A stretch of 64,000 bases of DNA, taken from contig JAUCBJ010001376.1 of assembly GCA_032718475.1 (NCBI GenBank), positions 46,139-110,138 of the forward strand, written 5' to 3'. The notes beneath the pieces are model-generated. The model was not told the DNA's origin. It saw only the letters and a program-made list of their open reading frames with translations, and did no database searches. This stretch comes from Nemertoderma westbladi. Taxonomy: Eukaryota > Xenacoelomorpha > Nemertodermatida > Nemertodermatidae. The stretch's first letter is position 1. Every line of letters begins with the position of its first letter. Below are positions 20,561 through 31,455 of this stretch, in pieces. The position numbers and the translations under genes were made by a program.

Positions 20561-21673
20561 CAGAAAGGCCCTGTCAATTATGGTCCCGTCTGACCCATTA
20601 TCCAGGAAGGCAAGTGTGGTCAGGGATTTCCCAACACCTTGGATTCTCACCAGTATCACCTTGGCAAAAACCATATACCGTCGGTTGATCAGGTTGACCG
20701 TAGCCGATATACTGGTCACGTGTGCTACGTCAGCGGTAGTCTTGAACGGGTTTGTTTCTTTCCGCTGGATCATCCGGGAACCCTTCGAGATGTGGCTTGT
20801 TTCCCCTTTCCGCTTGGATTCAATACGGAATTGTAATGTAGTGAAGTCAAAGTTTGCAGGAATGTGGAGGAGCGTGTGATGTCGTAGATCGTTACAAACC
20901 GCACAACAGGACCTCTGTTCGCAATCCCTCACATAGTGGCCTGTGCCAAGACACCGGAAGCATCCCCGGTGTTTCATGATCGCTTCAAAGCGATGGGCTA
21001 GTTCTGCGAACTGGAACTTTTTGCAGAATTCTACTTTGTGCTTCTCTCCGCAGAAGAGACATAGAAGGGAGGTCATGGTGCCTTCCCTCTCGGGCGCCCA
21101 ATTTGCCAGATAGCACGCCCATTCTTCTGCTGACGTCGGTTCCTCATAATCCTCGTCATCCGAATCCTCGGCTATGGTGATGGCCATCGGACTTACCGGA
21201 GGAGGGCGGAATTTCGGTTTTGGAGTGGGTGCCCTGCTCCGAGAAGTGCTCTCTATCCCATCCAACTTGGAGAGACTCTGTTTAGAGAACGTGGAGTCGT
21301 TCATGGCCTCGGAGATATCATCTAGGAATGCCAACATTTCAAGAAAGCTAGGATCACGATCCGGGTGTCTTCGTCTGAGATCTACACATTTGTATGCCCA
21401 TTTACTTTGTAGCCATCCGGGAAATTTCCGGGCAATTTGTCGAAGGTTTAAGATATTATTCACCTGTTCTTCTTTGTTTAATGGTTTTAGAGTATAATAA
21501 GCATCCTTCATTGAGTCTGAGAACTCTTGAATATTCTGTGGATCTCCTAGAGATCCAGCATCTTGTATCAGTTTTTCAAGTATCTTATTAATTATGGTTC
21601 CAACATTGCCATATCTTTTATCGAGCATTTTCCACGCATCGTGGTTGCCTCGCGGGATCCTCCTTCGAAACAT
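20513..21673 (-). pseudogene. BEL/Pao gag C-terminus, zinc knuckles and aspartic protease start, copy B
   Basis: An unbroken 386-codon stretch. It opens inside the DUF1759-type gag domain (DAWKMLDKRYGNV) and continues through helical gag sequence. It then shows three Cys/His zinc-binding units (CLFCGEKHKVEFC, CFRCLGTGHYVRDC, CCAVCNDLRHH) and the peptidase A17-type active site LAFLDNGSDGTIID, where Asp-Asn-Gly replaces the usual D-T/S-G. It stops at 20513 by a frame lesion. Gag packages the RNA and the protease matures the polyprotein. Confidence 0.88.
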
Positions 21674-22171
21674 CTCACAATACGGCGTGGTTTGTCACCC
21701 AGATACTGAGATAAGTATACCAGCTTCTGCGCGTCGGTAATGTCTGTCGATCCGATTTGAGCGTAGAACCGTTTTTTAAACCCGAGGTAGTCGACGGGGT
21801 CACCCTCAAAGTTACGAATTTCCATCTTAGGCATAGCCAGACGGTTCTCTAAGGCTCGTATGATGCCGACGTCGTCTGAACTGGAATGACTAGGAGGTCC
21901 GTAATTACTAGCACTCTCTCCCATACATGATGGATCGACAAGAGAGGGAGTTTTAATAACAACGCGGTTACGGATTTTCGGAGTAGACGTAAATGGATTA
22001 GTGGATCGAGGGGTGGCGTCACGTTCCGAGTCCCTTTCAGGCTCGTACTTGTGGACTCTCGGTGCCGTAGGATTGGAGGGGAAATAAGGTTCCTCATTCT
22101 TAAGCGTAACTGGTTGGGGGTGGAAAACCAGTGCTTGCGCCGAGAGTGTGGTCTGTATGACCGGCGGGAAC
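21592..22171 (-). pseudogene. BEL/Pao gag central part (DUF1759-like), copy B
   Basis: Reads as a Pro-rich segment (about 22160-21930; its YEPERDSER is encoded by hairpin copy 7), then MGESASN, IRALENRLAMPKMEIRNFEG, YLGFKKRFYAQI and KLVYLSQYLGDKPRRIV, the N-terminal part of the DUF1759 gag domain. A one-base shift near 21655 moves the reading into the next frame (MFRRRIPRGNHDAWK). Confidence 0.8.
22027..22045 (-). other. GNRA hairpin motif, copy 7
   Basis: Minus-strand CGAGCCTGAAAGGGACTCG within gag. A U-G pair closes the GAAA loop. Confidence 0.6.
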
Positions 22172-22788
22172 TCAATGTTTCGGAGGTTTTACTGCCGGTG
22201 GTGTAAACGACTTCTCTAATTCCGGAACCGGGATTGGTTCATAGTCCTGTTCTATACCGTTCTCCCAGTCCTCGTACAGTTGAAGGTCTCGTTCAATGAG
22301 TGCGGCCTCGTAGTCTGCGAGTTTAGCGATATCCGCATTCTTTTTGTGAATAAGAAGTGTGTGGGCCTCTGCATATTGTTTACCTATTTCGGCCTCCTGT
22401 TTACGTATTTTGGCCTGTTGTTCAGCCTCCTGTTTATGCATTTCGGCCTCCTGTTTACGTATTTCAGCCTGTTGTTTAACCTCTTGTTTACGCCTTTCGG
22501 CCTGTTGTTCGGCCTCCTGTTTACGTATCTCGGCCTCCTGTTTACACATTTCAGCCTCTTGTTTACGCATTTCGGCCTGTTGTTCGGCCTCCTGTTTATG
22601 TATTTCTTCCGCTAGTACATCCTGTTCAATTTGTAATTGAACGTATTCATCCTCCATCCGGGCTTTAAGGGCCCTTGCTCTTTGTTCCCGTAACTGGTCT
22701 CAGAGGGACTGACCCCCTTGGGAACTACGCGCTGAACCGGATACCTCGCTCCTGGCACTGGAGTACTACTAGGATCGGCATGCTGCAT
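22172..22788 (-). pseudogene. Gag N-terminal coiled coil, copy B
   Basis: Residues from an ATG at 22657 form a strongly charged helix built of near-repeats of KQEAEQQAE(I/M)R, then DIAKLADYEAALIERDLQLYEDWENG and a Pro-rich end. The DNA shows a matching 21-bp tandem repeat (GCCTCCTGTTTACGTATTTCG and variants on the + strand, about 22370-22605). Upstream, MQHADPSSTPVPG from an ATG at 22788 may be the true gag start. A frame change lies between. This is probably the Gag self-assembly segment. The hydrophobic + strand frame across it (22280-22615) is only its antisense. Confidence 0.7.
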
Positions 22789-22789
22789 T

Positions 22790-24103
22790 GCAGCTGCATT
22801 TTTAGGAATGCTGTGCCGGCTTGTCAACAAAATTACACCGTCACAACTCCCTATCACCAATGACATTTGCTAGATCATCCGCATCTTGAAGGCCAGTGTC
22901 CTTTAAGCTTCATCTCAAGAATGTCATGGGCTGTCCACCATGCTTATTCACTCCATGAGGCTGCCAAAGCCCAAAAAGATTATGCACTGGTGCAAGCAAT
23001 GTCCTGCAAAGCATAGGCGGCTTTGTTCTAGTGTCAAGCTTTTGGGAACCACTGAGAAACCTTCAATGTTATATTATGTCTGGTTGGAGATGTGTGCATT
23101 GTACTTGAAACAGTGAACTCCGCGTAGCATTCTAGCCATCCAGAGATTTGGTGTCCTCAGCAGTCCGAGCCCAGCATGGACTCCCATGGTAGAGTACTGG
23201 AACTTCTGCTGTTCTAAATAATGGGATCTTAATTTTCCGATTACTTCTACGTGACTTCCAAATCCTGAAAAGCAACCTATTATGTTATACTAATATTATA
23301 ACAACCTGTTATGGACACAGGGAGTATGGGTACTTTAATTGGTGCAGATCTTGCACGGTCCTTGTTTGGAAAAGAACAGGACCATCTTATGAAACTAACA
23401 TTGTAACTGGAAATTAAGGCAGGCCATACCATGGATACTATAAAGATTATCATAATCAAAAATTTTGGTAGAATTATGGCTAACCCTATTAATCCCGGGG
23501 GGGGGGGGGTCAATATGACCCCCTCCCCCCCCCCCCCCCCCCCGTTGTTTTTTTATAATACTTGTAAATGTGCCATCTTGATGTGAATGTGCATTCTTGT
23601 AAATGTGCCATCCAGAGATTTGGTGTCCTCAGCAGTTAGAGCCCAGCATGGACTCACGTAGAGGATACTGGAACTACTGCTGCTCTAAATAATCGGACTT
23701 TAAGTTTCCGATTAATTCTCAGTGACTTCCAAATCCTGGAAGGCCTATTCAAGGCTGCCCATGCCTTTCCCTTACGTATTCGAAGGTCCCCACCTGACTT
23801 CCGGATCCATGATCCCAGGTAACAGAAGTCGTCCACATGCTCAAGCATACCATCCTTTGAGCTTATGCTCATCCAATCAGAGACTTGCTGAGGACTTTCA
23901 AAGTTAACTGTCAGAATTTTGGTCTTTCTGGAGTTAATAAAAAGACCAACACTAGAAGCAGCATGTTCTAATGAGCTGAGGAGCCGTTGGGCTTCCTCTA
24001 ATGATTCTGAGAGTACTCCTAAGTCATCAGCAAAGTCTAGATCAGTTAGGTACTTGGCAGGATTTCCTCGACTTCTGGAGCCAGTAGGTGGAGTTATCAT
24101 CAC
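22790..24103 (-). mobile_element. RTE-like LINE, 3' part, degraded
   Basis: At 24103-23654 an open frame shows the RT catalytic box LDFADDLGVLSE, the following SSVGLFINSRKTK, FCYLGSWI and AWAALNRPSRIWKS. This order is typical of RTE-type non-LTR retrotransposons. The C-terminal part is broken but readable at about 22985-22840 (HGVNKHGG, LKDTGLQDADDLANV, DREL). Near-identical C-terminal pieces occur at 44199-44340 and 35480-35590. A G13/C20 hairpin (23497-23543) interrupts it. Confidence 0.8.
23497..23543. repeat. Facing poly-G and poly-C tracts
   Basis: Thirteen G, then TCAATATGA, then 22 C interrupted by one T. GGGGGTCA-ATA-TGACCCCC is a perfect inverted repeat at the centre, so the block can form a long G-C hairpin. 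Confidence 0.9.
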
Positions 24104-24517
24104 CCCATCATCATTATGATGATCTAAGGCCTATCTACGTCCTAGCCTGCGTTTAAGAAATATATTTAAATACAAAACAGGACGAACGCAACGAGGCTTA
24201 TAATGAAAACGAGTACTGCGTTTATTATATTCCTATAAACCACCTGGCTTTGCATATTGAACGTGCGATTGGAAATAAGTTCGTGCTACCCTTCCATGGG
24301 TGGTAGATGTCGCGGTTATGTATTGGTGGGTGGGAAGGGTGGGGGGGGGGGTGCAGTTTAAAAAGGCTGAACACGTACTGTACCCTTTTCTTTAATTGAT
24401 TGGTGGTGTGGGTAAATTTCTCAAATACTGATTTTGTGATACAGTCGCTCAGTTTTAATTTGTATCTCATAACTGGGCCTCGTGCTGCGCGAAGGCCCCA
24501 CGAACGTGTTCTTACTG
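24104..24517. other. Gap between LINE and hAT element
   Basis: No gene supported. It contains a poly-G run at 24341-24351 and GCTGCGCGAAGGCCCCAC at 24484-24501, which recurs at 56179-56196. Confidence 0.5.
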
Positions 24518-24529
24518 CAGTGCTCCCAG
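24518..24529 (+). repeat. hAT left terminal inverted repeat
   Basis: CAGTGCTCCCAG, preceded by target duplication TTACTG. Confidence 0.7.
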
Positions 24530-24960
24530 TTGCACCTTTTTTACCTTTTTTCTAGCCATTTACCATATATCAATATGTAAAGTCGTGTTATACAATCTTA
24601 ATGGTACAGGCGCGTTTCCAATTTATATTATTTATCCAAATATTACTAGTAGGACTACAGTTGTATGGCCAATAGGCCTACTCATTCTGTTTTTCTGTTT
24701 GGTACACAGTACTGCAGAACACACTCAGACTCAGTCTGTCAATACTCAATAGGCGTACAGAAACTGAAAGATATCAGTGAGTCTGTTCTGTAGGCTGTAT
24801 AATGTTTTGATTTGATTTGATGTATTCATACTGTATTAGGCAGCACTACCGTCTACTGTCACACTGTACAGTTGTACTGCATTCTGGCATTATCTGGCAT
24901 TATAATTATAACTTTATAATATTAAACTTATATCTTATAACTTTAAAATATTATTATACC

Positions 24961-27492
24961 ATGCCATCCAACGCTTCCAAATGGCGAGTAGAGTGGGAGC
25001 ACGAAAAACTCAGGACATCCCCAGAGCTGACAGTTGGGAAAGTGTTTCGGCCGGTTCAGAATGATTCTGGATTGGCTCACTGCATTGCCTGCAATAAAAC
25101 CGTGTCGGTTAAAAGCAGTGGCCTTTCCGCTCTTCGCCTTCACCATGCCACACCTCTACACATCCGGAATGTACAATCTATCTGCCAAACACCGACATTA
25201 ACCCTTGGTCCACCTACAATCCCATCCCAATCGAGTATTAGTTCGAATATGGTTCCCTTGGAGGTGCAGGTCTCAACCTCTACGCAACCTTTAATTAGCC
25301 ATATCTTGTCTCCAAAACACCTATGCACAAAGGCTGAATGTGTGATAATTTTGAAAGCAACTGAGTCTGAATACAGCTTTGCCTCCCTAGATAGCATTGT
25401 TGATGTACTGAAGGTGGTTGATCCGTCGTCTAGTGTTATCAAAGGGATGCAGCTTAAACAAACTAAAGCGAGTTACATTGTTGGACACGGCCTTGGTCCT
25501 TATTTCGCCCAGAAGAAGGTGCAGCTGTTAGTTAACGCAATTTCTGATGGTTTTATCTTTGGTATTCACTTTGATGAGACCACAAACGCGAAGGTGGAGA
25601 AACAGTGTGATGTTTATGCACAATTTTTTTCACCACAGAAGGGGCGAGTTATAAACATGTTTCTGCAATCCATTTTCTTTGGTCATGCAACTTCGGACAT
25701 AATGGTGAAAAAATTTGAGGAACATCTGTTTTCGAAGTTTTCCAACATTGATTTGTCTTCCTGGCTCTATTTATCCATGGATGGTCCCAATGTAAACAAG
25801 GCTTTTTTCCGGAAAGTGAATATATACCTGGAGTCACATGGGTTTTCTCCATTGTTTGATTTTGGAACTTGTCCCCTGCATCCAGCACATTCAGGGTTTC
25901 GGACTTTCCTTACAGCGATTTCCAGTGCTGGTCTATTTGATTTTGATGGATTTGCCACTGATGTACATTTTGTATTCAAATATTCTTCTGCTTGGCGAGA
26001 AGACTTTAGGTTGGTCCAGATAGCAGAAGATGTGGAGCAGCATATAATTCTGCGCCATGTTGATTCACGCTGGTTAACGACAGGCCCAGTAGCAGCACGA
26101 CTACTCGAGCAGCTTCCTGCCCTACGAGTGTTCTTTGCAGGCTGTAAAACCAGTCGGGATGTATCAACTGCTAAATTTGTCAAGACAGCCCGGTTCAAAC
26201 AAATTGACAATGTTATATTTGACAAGCGTACTCCTCTCATGCTGCAAGTAGTCGTGAATATCTGTGCAATATTCCGCCCTTTTCTCCTCACCCTCCAGAA
26301 ATACACACCTCAAATCCATAGATTATATTCCCTTAGCAATGATTTGGTGTATGACCTTCTGTACACCTTTTGCACAAACCTGCGCCTCAATGGTAAGAAA
26401 CTTTCAGGGAAGAAACTTAAGGAGTTTGAAATCCAAAAGTCTGAGAATTGGCGCTCTGACTTTAAGCTTGGAACCATCGATGATCCCGACAATCTGCTGA
26501 AAACTCCAGAAGTGAAAATTGCCATTCGACATGCTCTTAAGAAGATGTCAGAATATTTGCTGGATCACCTTCCAATTAACGACAAGACTGTTCGTTCCCT
26601 ACAAGTTGTTGATCCTTATCTCGCCCAAACTGCTGAAGGTGGAGCTGCAGGTGTGCGCTACCTCACATATCTGACACAGCTGTTTCCAAAAGTGGCTGGG
26701 AGTGACTCCATAGATGGACAAACTGTAGTCAAGGAATATGAAGAATTTGCTTCTCAAGAACTTAGTGAAGACCAGTTGAATGTGTCGGATGAGGATGTGA
26801 GCGTATTTTGGGGTGACACAAAGAACCATCTGCGAGTCCATACTTCAGTTAAAGCATATCAAAATGTTAGTCGCTTCTTAGCCAATATGGCTGCTATAAC
26901 ACATGGAAACGCCGGGCCTGAACGAGGTTTTGCAGATAATCGAAGAATTATCTGTAAGTCGCGGTCATCCATGAAGAGGACAACAATCATTGGATTGCGA
27001 CACTGCCAAGAGGCAGTGAAATGGGTGGGGGGTGCACACAATGTCGCTTTCACCAGCGACCTTTTTGCTTCTGCCTCTAAGGCATGGGCTGCCTATAATG
27101 TTGAGCGTCTACAAGAAGCAGCGTATAAATTTGAAACTAAAAAAGCTGCCGAGACAAAGCGGCTTTTAGATGAAGAAAACGAGCGTGAACTGCAAGTAAG
27201 AGCGGAGCTTAAACTCCGCAAATCATCTCTGACAAAGAAGCATAATACTATCACGAACCTGTGTGTCTCTGTACAAACGATGATTAGAGTCGCCGATAGT
27301 CAACTGGCTTCTGCTCTGGCCAGTTGCGACTTGACCTCAGCTTCAATTGCGAATAAATCCCGTGCGTCAGCAGATACTCAACTCAAAGACCATCAAAATG
27401 TATTGTGCTCTATTGCAAAGGAACTTTCTGATATAGATGTGAAGCTGGCTACTTCGAGCAGCAGGAAAAGGCAACGAGTTGATAAGGATTAG
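24961..27492 (+). CDS. hAT-family transposase
   Basis: An intact 843-residue protein. The ATG at 24961 sits in ACCATGC, a good initiation context; the 48 open codons upstream look like 5' UTR. N-terminal residues about 30-60 have a CxxC...H...H pattern (CIACNK ... RLHHATPLH), a BED-like zinc finger. The catalytic region shows FGIHFDETTNAK (first Asp), LYLSMDGPNVNK (second acidic region) and FDFGTCPLHPAHS. The C-terminal dimerisation block has HGNAGPERGFADNRRI, matching the hAT signature NA..ER.FS, followed by a long charged coiled coil (EENERELQVRAELKLRK) and a basic tail (SSRKRQRVDKD). It is the cut-and-paste enzyme of the surrounding element. No stops or frameshifts. A domesticated gene is less likely given the terminal repeats. 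Confidence 0.9.
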   Translation: MPSNASKWRVEWEHEKLRTSPELTVGKVFRPVQNDSGLAHCIACNKTVSVKSSGLSALRLHHATPLHIRNVQSICQTPTLTLGPPTIPSQSSISSNMVPLEVQVSTSTQPLISHILSPKHLCTKAECVIILKATESEYSFASLDSIVDVLKVVDPSSSVIKGMQLKQTKASYIVGHGLGPYFAQKKVQLLVNAISDGFIFGIHFDETTNAKVEKQCDVYAQFFSPQKGRVINMFLQSIFFGHATSDIMVKKFEEHLFSKFSNIDLSSWLYLSMDGPNVNKAFFRKVNIYLESHGFSPLFDFGTCPLHPAHSGFRTFLTAISSAGLFDFDGFATDVHFVFKYSSAWREDFRLVQIAEDVEQHIILRHVDSRWLTTGPVAARLLEQLPALRVFFAGCKTSRDVSTAKFVKTARFKQIDNVIFDKRTPLMLQVVVNICAIFRPFLLTLQKYTPQIHRLYSLSNDLVYDLLYTFCTNLRLNGKKLSGKKLKEFEIQKSENWRSDFKLGTIDDPDNLLKTPEVKIAIRHALKKMSEYLLDHLPINDKTVRSLQVVDPYLAQTAEGGAAGVRYLTYLTQLFPKVAGSDSIDGQTVVKEYEEFASQELSEDQLNVSDEDVSVFWGDTKNHLRVHTSVKAYQNVSRFLANMAAITHGNAGPERGFADNRRIICKSRSSMKRTTIIGLRHCQEAVKWVGGAHNVAFTSDLFASASKAWAAYNVERLQEAAYKFETKKAAETKRLLDEENERELQVRAELKLRKSSLTKKHNTITNLCVSVQTMIRVADSQLASALASCDLTSASIANKSRASADTQLKDHQNVLCSIAKELSDIDVKLATSSSRKRQRVDKD

Positions 27493-27713
27493 TTTAGTTA
27501 GGTGCCCTAATAAACGAATATGTTAACATAATGAATGATTATATTGGATTTGTTAATATGATATATAACATCTATCTCAAAATGTAATATTTGTTTTCTG
27601 GATACGGTTTGGATATGGATACTGGGTATAGGTTTGATTTTTAACCACCTTTTTTTACCTTTTTTTATGACCCATGTTTACCTTTTCACCTTTTTTTTTG
27701 GTGGAAATTCTCC

Positions 27714-27725
27714 CTGGGAGGGCTG
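27714..27725 (-). repeat. hAT right terminal inverted repeat
   Basis: CTGGGAGGGCTG, followed by target duplication TTACTG. Confidence 0.7.
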
Positions 27726-29995
27726 TTACTGTAGAGTACCACCCATGGCTATATTTTCTACTTAGAGTTCCGCTTGAATCTATATTTTATTCTGTTCTGC
27801 ACGTGGCTCTGGCTACATTTTGATGAATTTTTAATGATATGTGATTCTAACTAACTATAATCCCATACCGATTTTGAATACAAAAATTTCCAACATGTGT
27901 GCAAATGTGTTAGCTATATTTTATGTACTTATTTGTTATTATTGCATGCACTGGTAATAAATACCCTGCTCATGGGCTAGTTAACATATTAGATAGCACG
28001 TATTAGTTAATAACACATGCGCAACGCACCATCGTTCGCACTTGCGCACCTCATTTTCTTGGCAAAACACGGTAAGTCAAATTTTACAAAAAAACCTCAA
28101 TATATTTCAATGGTGATTCTAAATCAAATTTAAAGTTTAGCTATATGAATTCTATATAATATTTAGTTGTCAAAAAACACAATAACAAGTAAATTGAGGC
28201 ATTAGGCTTAGGGGGTTCTGCCTTAAAGGTGACATTATGTAGGCAGATTATTAGATATGTATATATACAGTACGTATAGTATAATGATTTAGACATACAG
28301 ATATAATAAAATAGTTGTAAAAGTTCAGTTAGGAGGGTGGGTAGCACCCCCCTATTTTGGAAATTGTAAAAAAACTTTTTTTTCTTCTTACTTTTTAGGA
28401 ATTTTTTTCATATCTTTTTTTAAAATCAAGTTATCAGCCAAATCTGCAAGAGCTAGTCTGATTTTTGACAAGCCTACGAGCAGCATGAAAACATTTCGTA
28501 GAATTTCATTCATTTGGTTCATCAGGTTTTCTGGGGCGCTGATTCTAATGGAATACATTTCTAATTTTCCAGACCATTGCTAGTCATATTTGTCGGCGTA
28601 ATATGGAAAATTTTGCCTATTACCAAAAAGTCCGGAAACATTGAGATGTCCAGTGGTGTTTTTATTAATTCCATCGGATTCAGGACCCTCATAAACGCAA
28701 GAAACAAGATGATAATATCTCTAAAGATGTTCACCCACCACTGAAAAATACAAGTTTGATAACTCTTATGCAATTGTTACTTATTCAATTCAAGTCAGAA
28801 CCCTCACAAACCCGTATAACACCCCCCCCCCCCCCCCCCCCTACCCCCCACCCCATCCCTTAAATTTTAAATATTTTTTTATGACCCATAAAATTTATTT
28901 TTTATAATTATACTAGTAAATAACAAGGGTAAAGTAAAGTAATAAAATATAGGGGTGTTAAAAGAGTAAATAAAATTTATTAATAATAAATGAATCCCTA
29001 ATTATTAATTACAGGAAAGTAGAGGTAGGCCTACGTGAGGTGTAAAAATAACGGTTCACCAAAATCTATACATTTTGCCATAATATTGTTGCAGAATATT
29101 ACCCCATCCGCTCCCAAGTCAAGCTCATTGCAAAGCGTTCAAAAATACTTCCCAGGTTTTCAGCCATCCTCGGCCTATCATTAGACCAGTAGACTAGAGG
29201 GCCAGCCAGATTCAGTGAGGGAGGTTATATAGATAGGGAGGGTACCTACTCTATTATTCCATCATCTTTAAGGAGTATTTATATCATACCAGACGCCTAT
29301 TATGTTAATGACATTTGAAATCCAATTTTTGAAGTAAAGCATATTGGGTGCAGCTTCATCTTTTATTTACTAGGCTTATGTATTAATTGAGTTACCTAGA
29401 GATAGGTATCCGCATTTCCAAAGATCAAAAGAATAAAAACAGTTCCACTTAAACTTATTAACAATCAGCTTATATTTTACACCATATTAGGCCAATCCAA
29501 ACCACAGTGTCGACCAGCCTACGCGTGGTTACGCCCTCCACCAGCACCACACCATGAGACAATCTGGGCATGAGAAATGAGAGGGAGCAATTAATTACCC
29601 AAGCCATATCTTTGCTTCAAGAACCTTGAAGAGAGAAGTTGGATAAAGTAATTAATTAATAGTGAATGTGAATGAATGGCATGGGGTTTTCAAATTGGCA
29701 ATTCCAGTTCTAATAGATCGGATCCGGCATCCCAGCAACCACAGTGGAGGAGATGGCACCAAGGGGGCAAGGAGGAGGAGCACCAAGGGGGCCATATAAA
29801 CCCTAGCCTTCAGGTCCGAAGATAGTAAAGAAACTTGTGTTTATTTTATTAAGCCACGCAAGATGGTGTTGGATAATTGGAGCGTGCCATTGGTTGCTGG
29901 CTCTGGAGGCCCTATATCCATAGGCTGGTGCAAGGGGAATGATCTTGTGTTGGACTAGATAGCCATCCACAAACATGTGCTTTCCATCAGGGAGA

Positions 29996-30227
29996 GCTGT
30001 GTGCAATCACCATCCCTGCTTTCTCTTCCCTCTTCCCTGGCTCAGGCGGTTGGTTAGGCCTAGCGAATATTATTATGAAACGGGCAAGCCAAGAAGAGGA
30101 TGTGGTATTATTGTCAGAAAGTTGTGTGTATATGTGTGCATGTGTGTAGCTGTTACTCTGGGATATATATTGCTTTCAAGGAGTAGCATGTGAGAGTAGG
30201 TTAATGTACAAGTGATAGGATAACGGG
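29996..30227. repeat. 232-bp dispersed repeat, copy 1
   Basis: Almost identical to 35768-35999 over the full 232 bases; one T/C difference seen. Similarity probably starts at CCATCAG (29984). It contains a TG-rich run (GTGTGTATATGTGTGCATGT). Confidence 0.9.
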
Positions 30228-30949
30228 TGTACACCTGCACCAAAACTCCGCAGAGTAGTGCAACTCAGGGCTTGTATAATTGTCACTCACAGCTGTGTAG
30301 ATGTTGCCTGTCAGCCTGTAATGTCTACCCTAACATAGAGTACAGTAAAACTTACACACACTCATTGGAGGCATGCCTCGACAGGTATCATTACTCTCAT
30401 AAATAATTGAAAACGAAGGTATCTTTGGTAGATTAATCAATTTTCTTACACTTTGAGGAAATATTACTTTCCCATACTGTGGTTTTCAATATTGTTTCTT
30501 AAATTGTTTTTAACATAATATTCTATTTACAAACTATTATAATATTAATAATATAAATTGTTGTGGCTTTCTAACAAAAATAATCTAAATAAATGGTTAT
30601 ATGCATTGTATATCATAATTTGAACGATTACGGGGAGCCCCACCAAATTGTGAACTTTCTCAATTCTGCATTTAAAAAATTAAAAATATAGTTCCTTTCA
30701 TTTTTCACTATTGTTTTATATACAATGTTGTTTGTTGTGAATAGTCAATGATAAACAAATGCTTCGAGAATCTTAAATATTCGATATGATAAACAATGCC
30801 GTACTCCAATCGGTTGAGATAATCATTCATCAAATTAATTAATTATCTATTAATTACATACATACATAATAAGCAAGCAAACAAACGGACGAAACAGGAA
30901 GCGACCGCAAAGATTGCTGCTACGTAAAGGTGGAGGTGGGTGAGTGTCC

Positions 30950-31015
30950 TGAGTGGACCCTGGTAGGGCTCTAACCTACAACCAATAGATTGTAGGTCCG
31001 GCGCTCAACCATCTG
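30950..31015 (-). repeat. tRNA-like remnant
   Basis: The minus strand shows GATGGTTGAGCGCCGGACCT (box A-like) and, 34 bases on, GGTTAGAGCCC (box B with the CG lost). It is a degenerate tRNA-derived SINE head or tRNA pseudogene. Confidence 0.5.
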
Positions 31016-31261
31016 TTTACAAACATACATAAATACATGTATAAGGGCCATATGACTCCAGATACATTGCCAGCCCCCTCTCCAATACAATACATCCACT
31101 GTTCGATCAGTAACTCATGTAAATGTCCTTTAGCAGATATTTAATGTAAATTGGCTGAACATCACATTTCCTCACACCAGCCATCTTCCTTAGAACAAGA
31201 CCTTGTGCGGGATCACCTATATGGTGCTGGTGCTGGTTTTTGCTAATAAGATGTTACAACA

Positions 31262-31455
31262 TGTTAATAATAATATTAATAATTATATTTGTTATTTATA
31301 TAGCGCTTTTCTACGCTCAGCATACTCAAAGCGCTTTTATTATCATTACCCCAGCAAAGCCAGAATTTCTACAGCCTGTAGTCGGATTCGAACCTGCGCC
31401 ACCAAACATTATTGTGTAAGCAGTTCAGGCGCCGTATCCACTCGGACACTGCGAC
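31262..31455 (-). repeat. tRNA-derived SINE (Ser/Leu-type head)
   Basis: The minus strand starts with GCAGTGTCCGAGTGG (Ser/Leu-type box A), has a long variable-arm region, then GCAGGTTCGAATCCGAC (perfect box B). A tail follows with AAGCGCTTT and AGCGCTATATAAATAAC, running into ATTATTAAT repeats. Such tails are typical of tRNA-derived SINEs that share the 3' end of a LINE. Confidence 0.7.

Larger units (their letters stand above)
11759..22788 (-). mobile_element. BEL/Pao-type element copy B with 3' accessory module
   Basis: Gag, protease, RT, RNase H, integrase, spacer, exonuclease-like/linker/zinc ORFs and a repeat array, all on the minus strand. The 5' LTR is not seen: an RTE-like LINE 3' end abuts the gag start at about 22790. 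The 3' limit is uncertain. Most domains are broken by stops or frameshifts, while the 419-codon accessory ORF is intact. Confidence 0.55.
24518..27725 (+). mobile_element. hAT DNA transposon, apparently complete
   Basis: Left terminus CAGTGCTCCCAG (24518-24529). Right terminus CTGGGAGGGCTG (27714-27725), whose reverse complement CAGCCCTCCCAG matches the left at 10 of 12 positions. TTACTG lies directly outside both ends (24512-24517 and 27726-27731), giving a 6-bp target duplication. Subterminal CACCTTTTTTACC runs occur at both ends. It contains an unbroken transposase. hAT elements usually make 8-bp duplications, so 6 bp is noteworthy. The clean ends and intact ORF suggest a fairly young insertion. 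Confidence 0.8.

Noticed and set aside
22280-22615. Hydrophobic plus-strand repeat protein
   Set aside because: Exact antisense of the gag coiled-coil repeat.
24817-24960. Upstream extension of the hAT transposase
   Set aside because: The added residues are hydrophobic and Tyr-rich without domain character, and ATG 24961 has the better context.
31370-31453. Functional tRNA-Ser or tRNA-Leu gene
   Set aside because: Boxes A and B are good but the acceptor arms do not pair, and a SINE-type tail follows.
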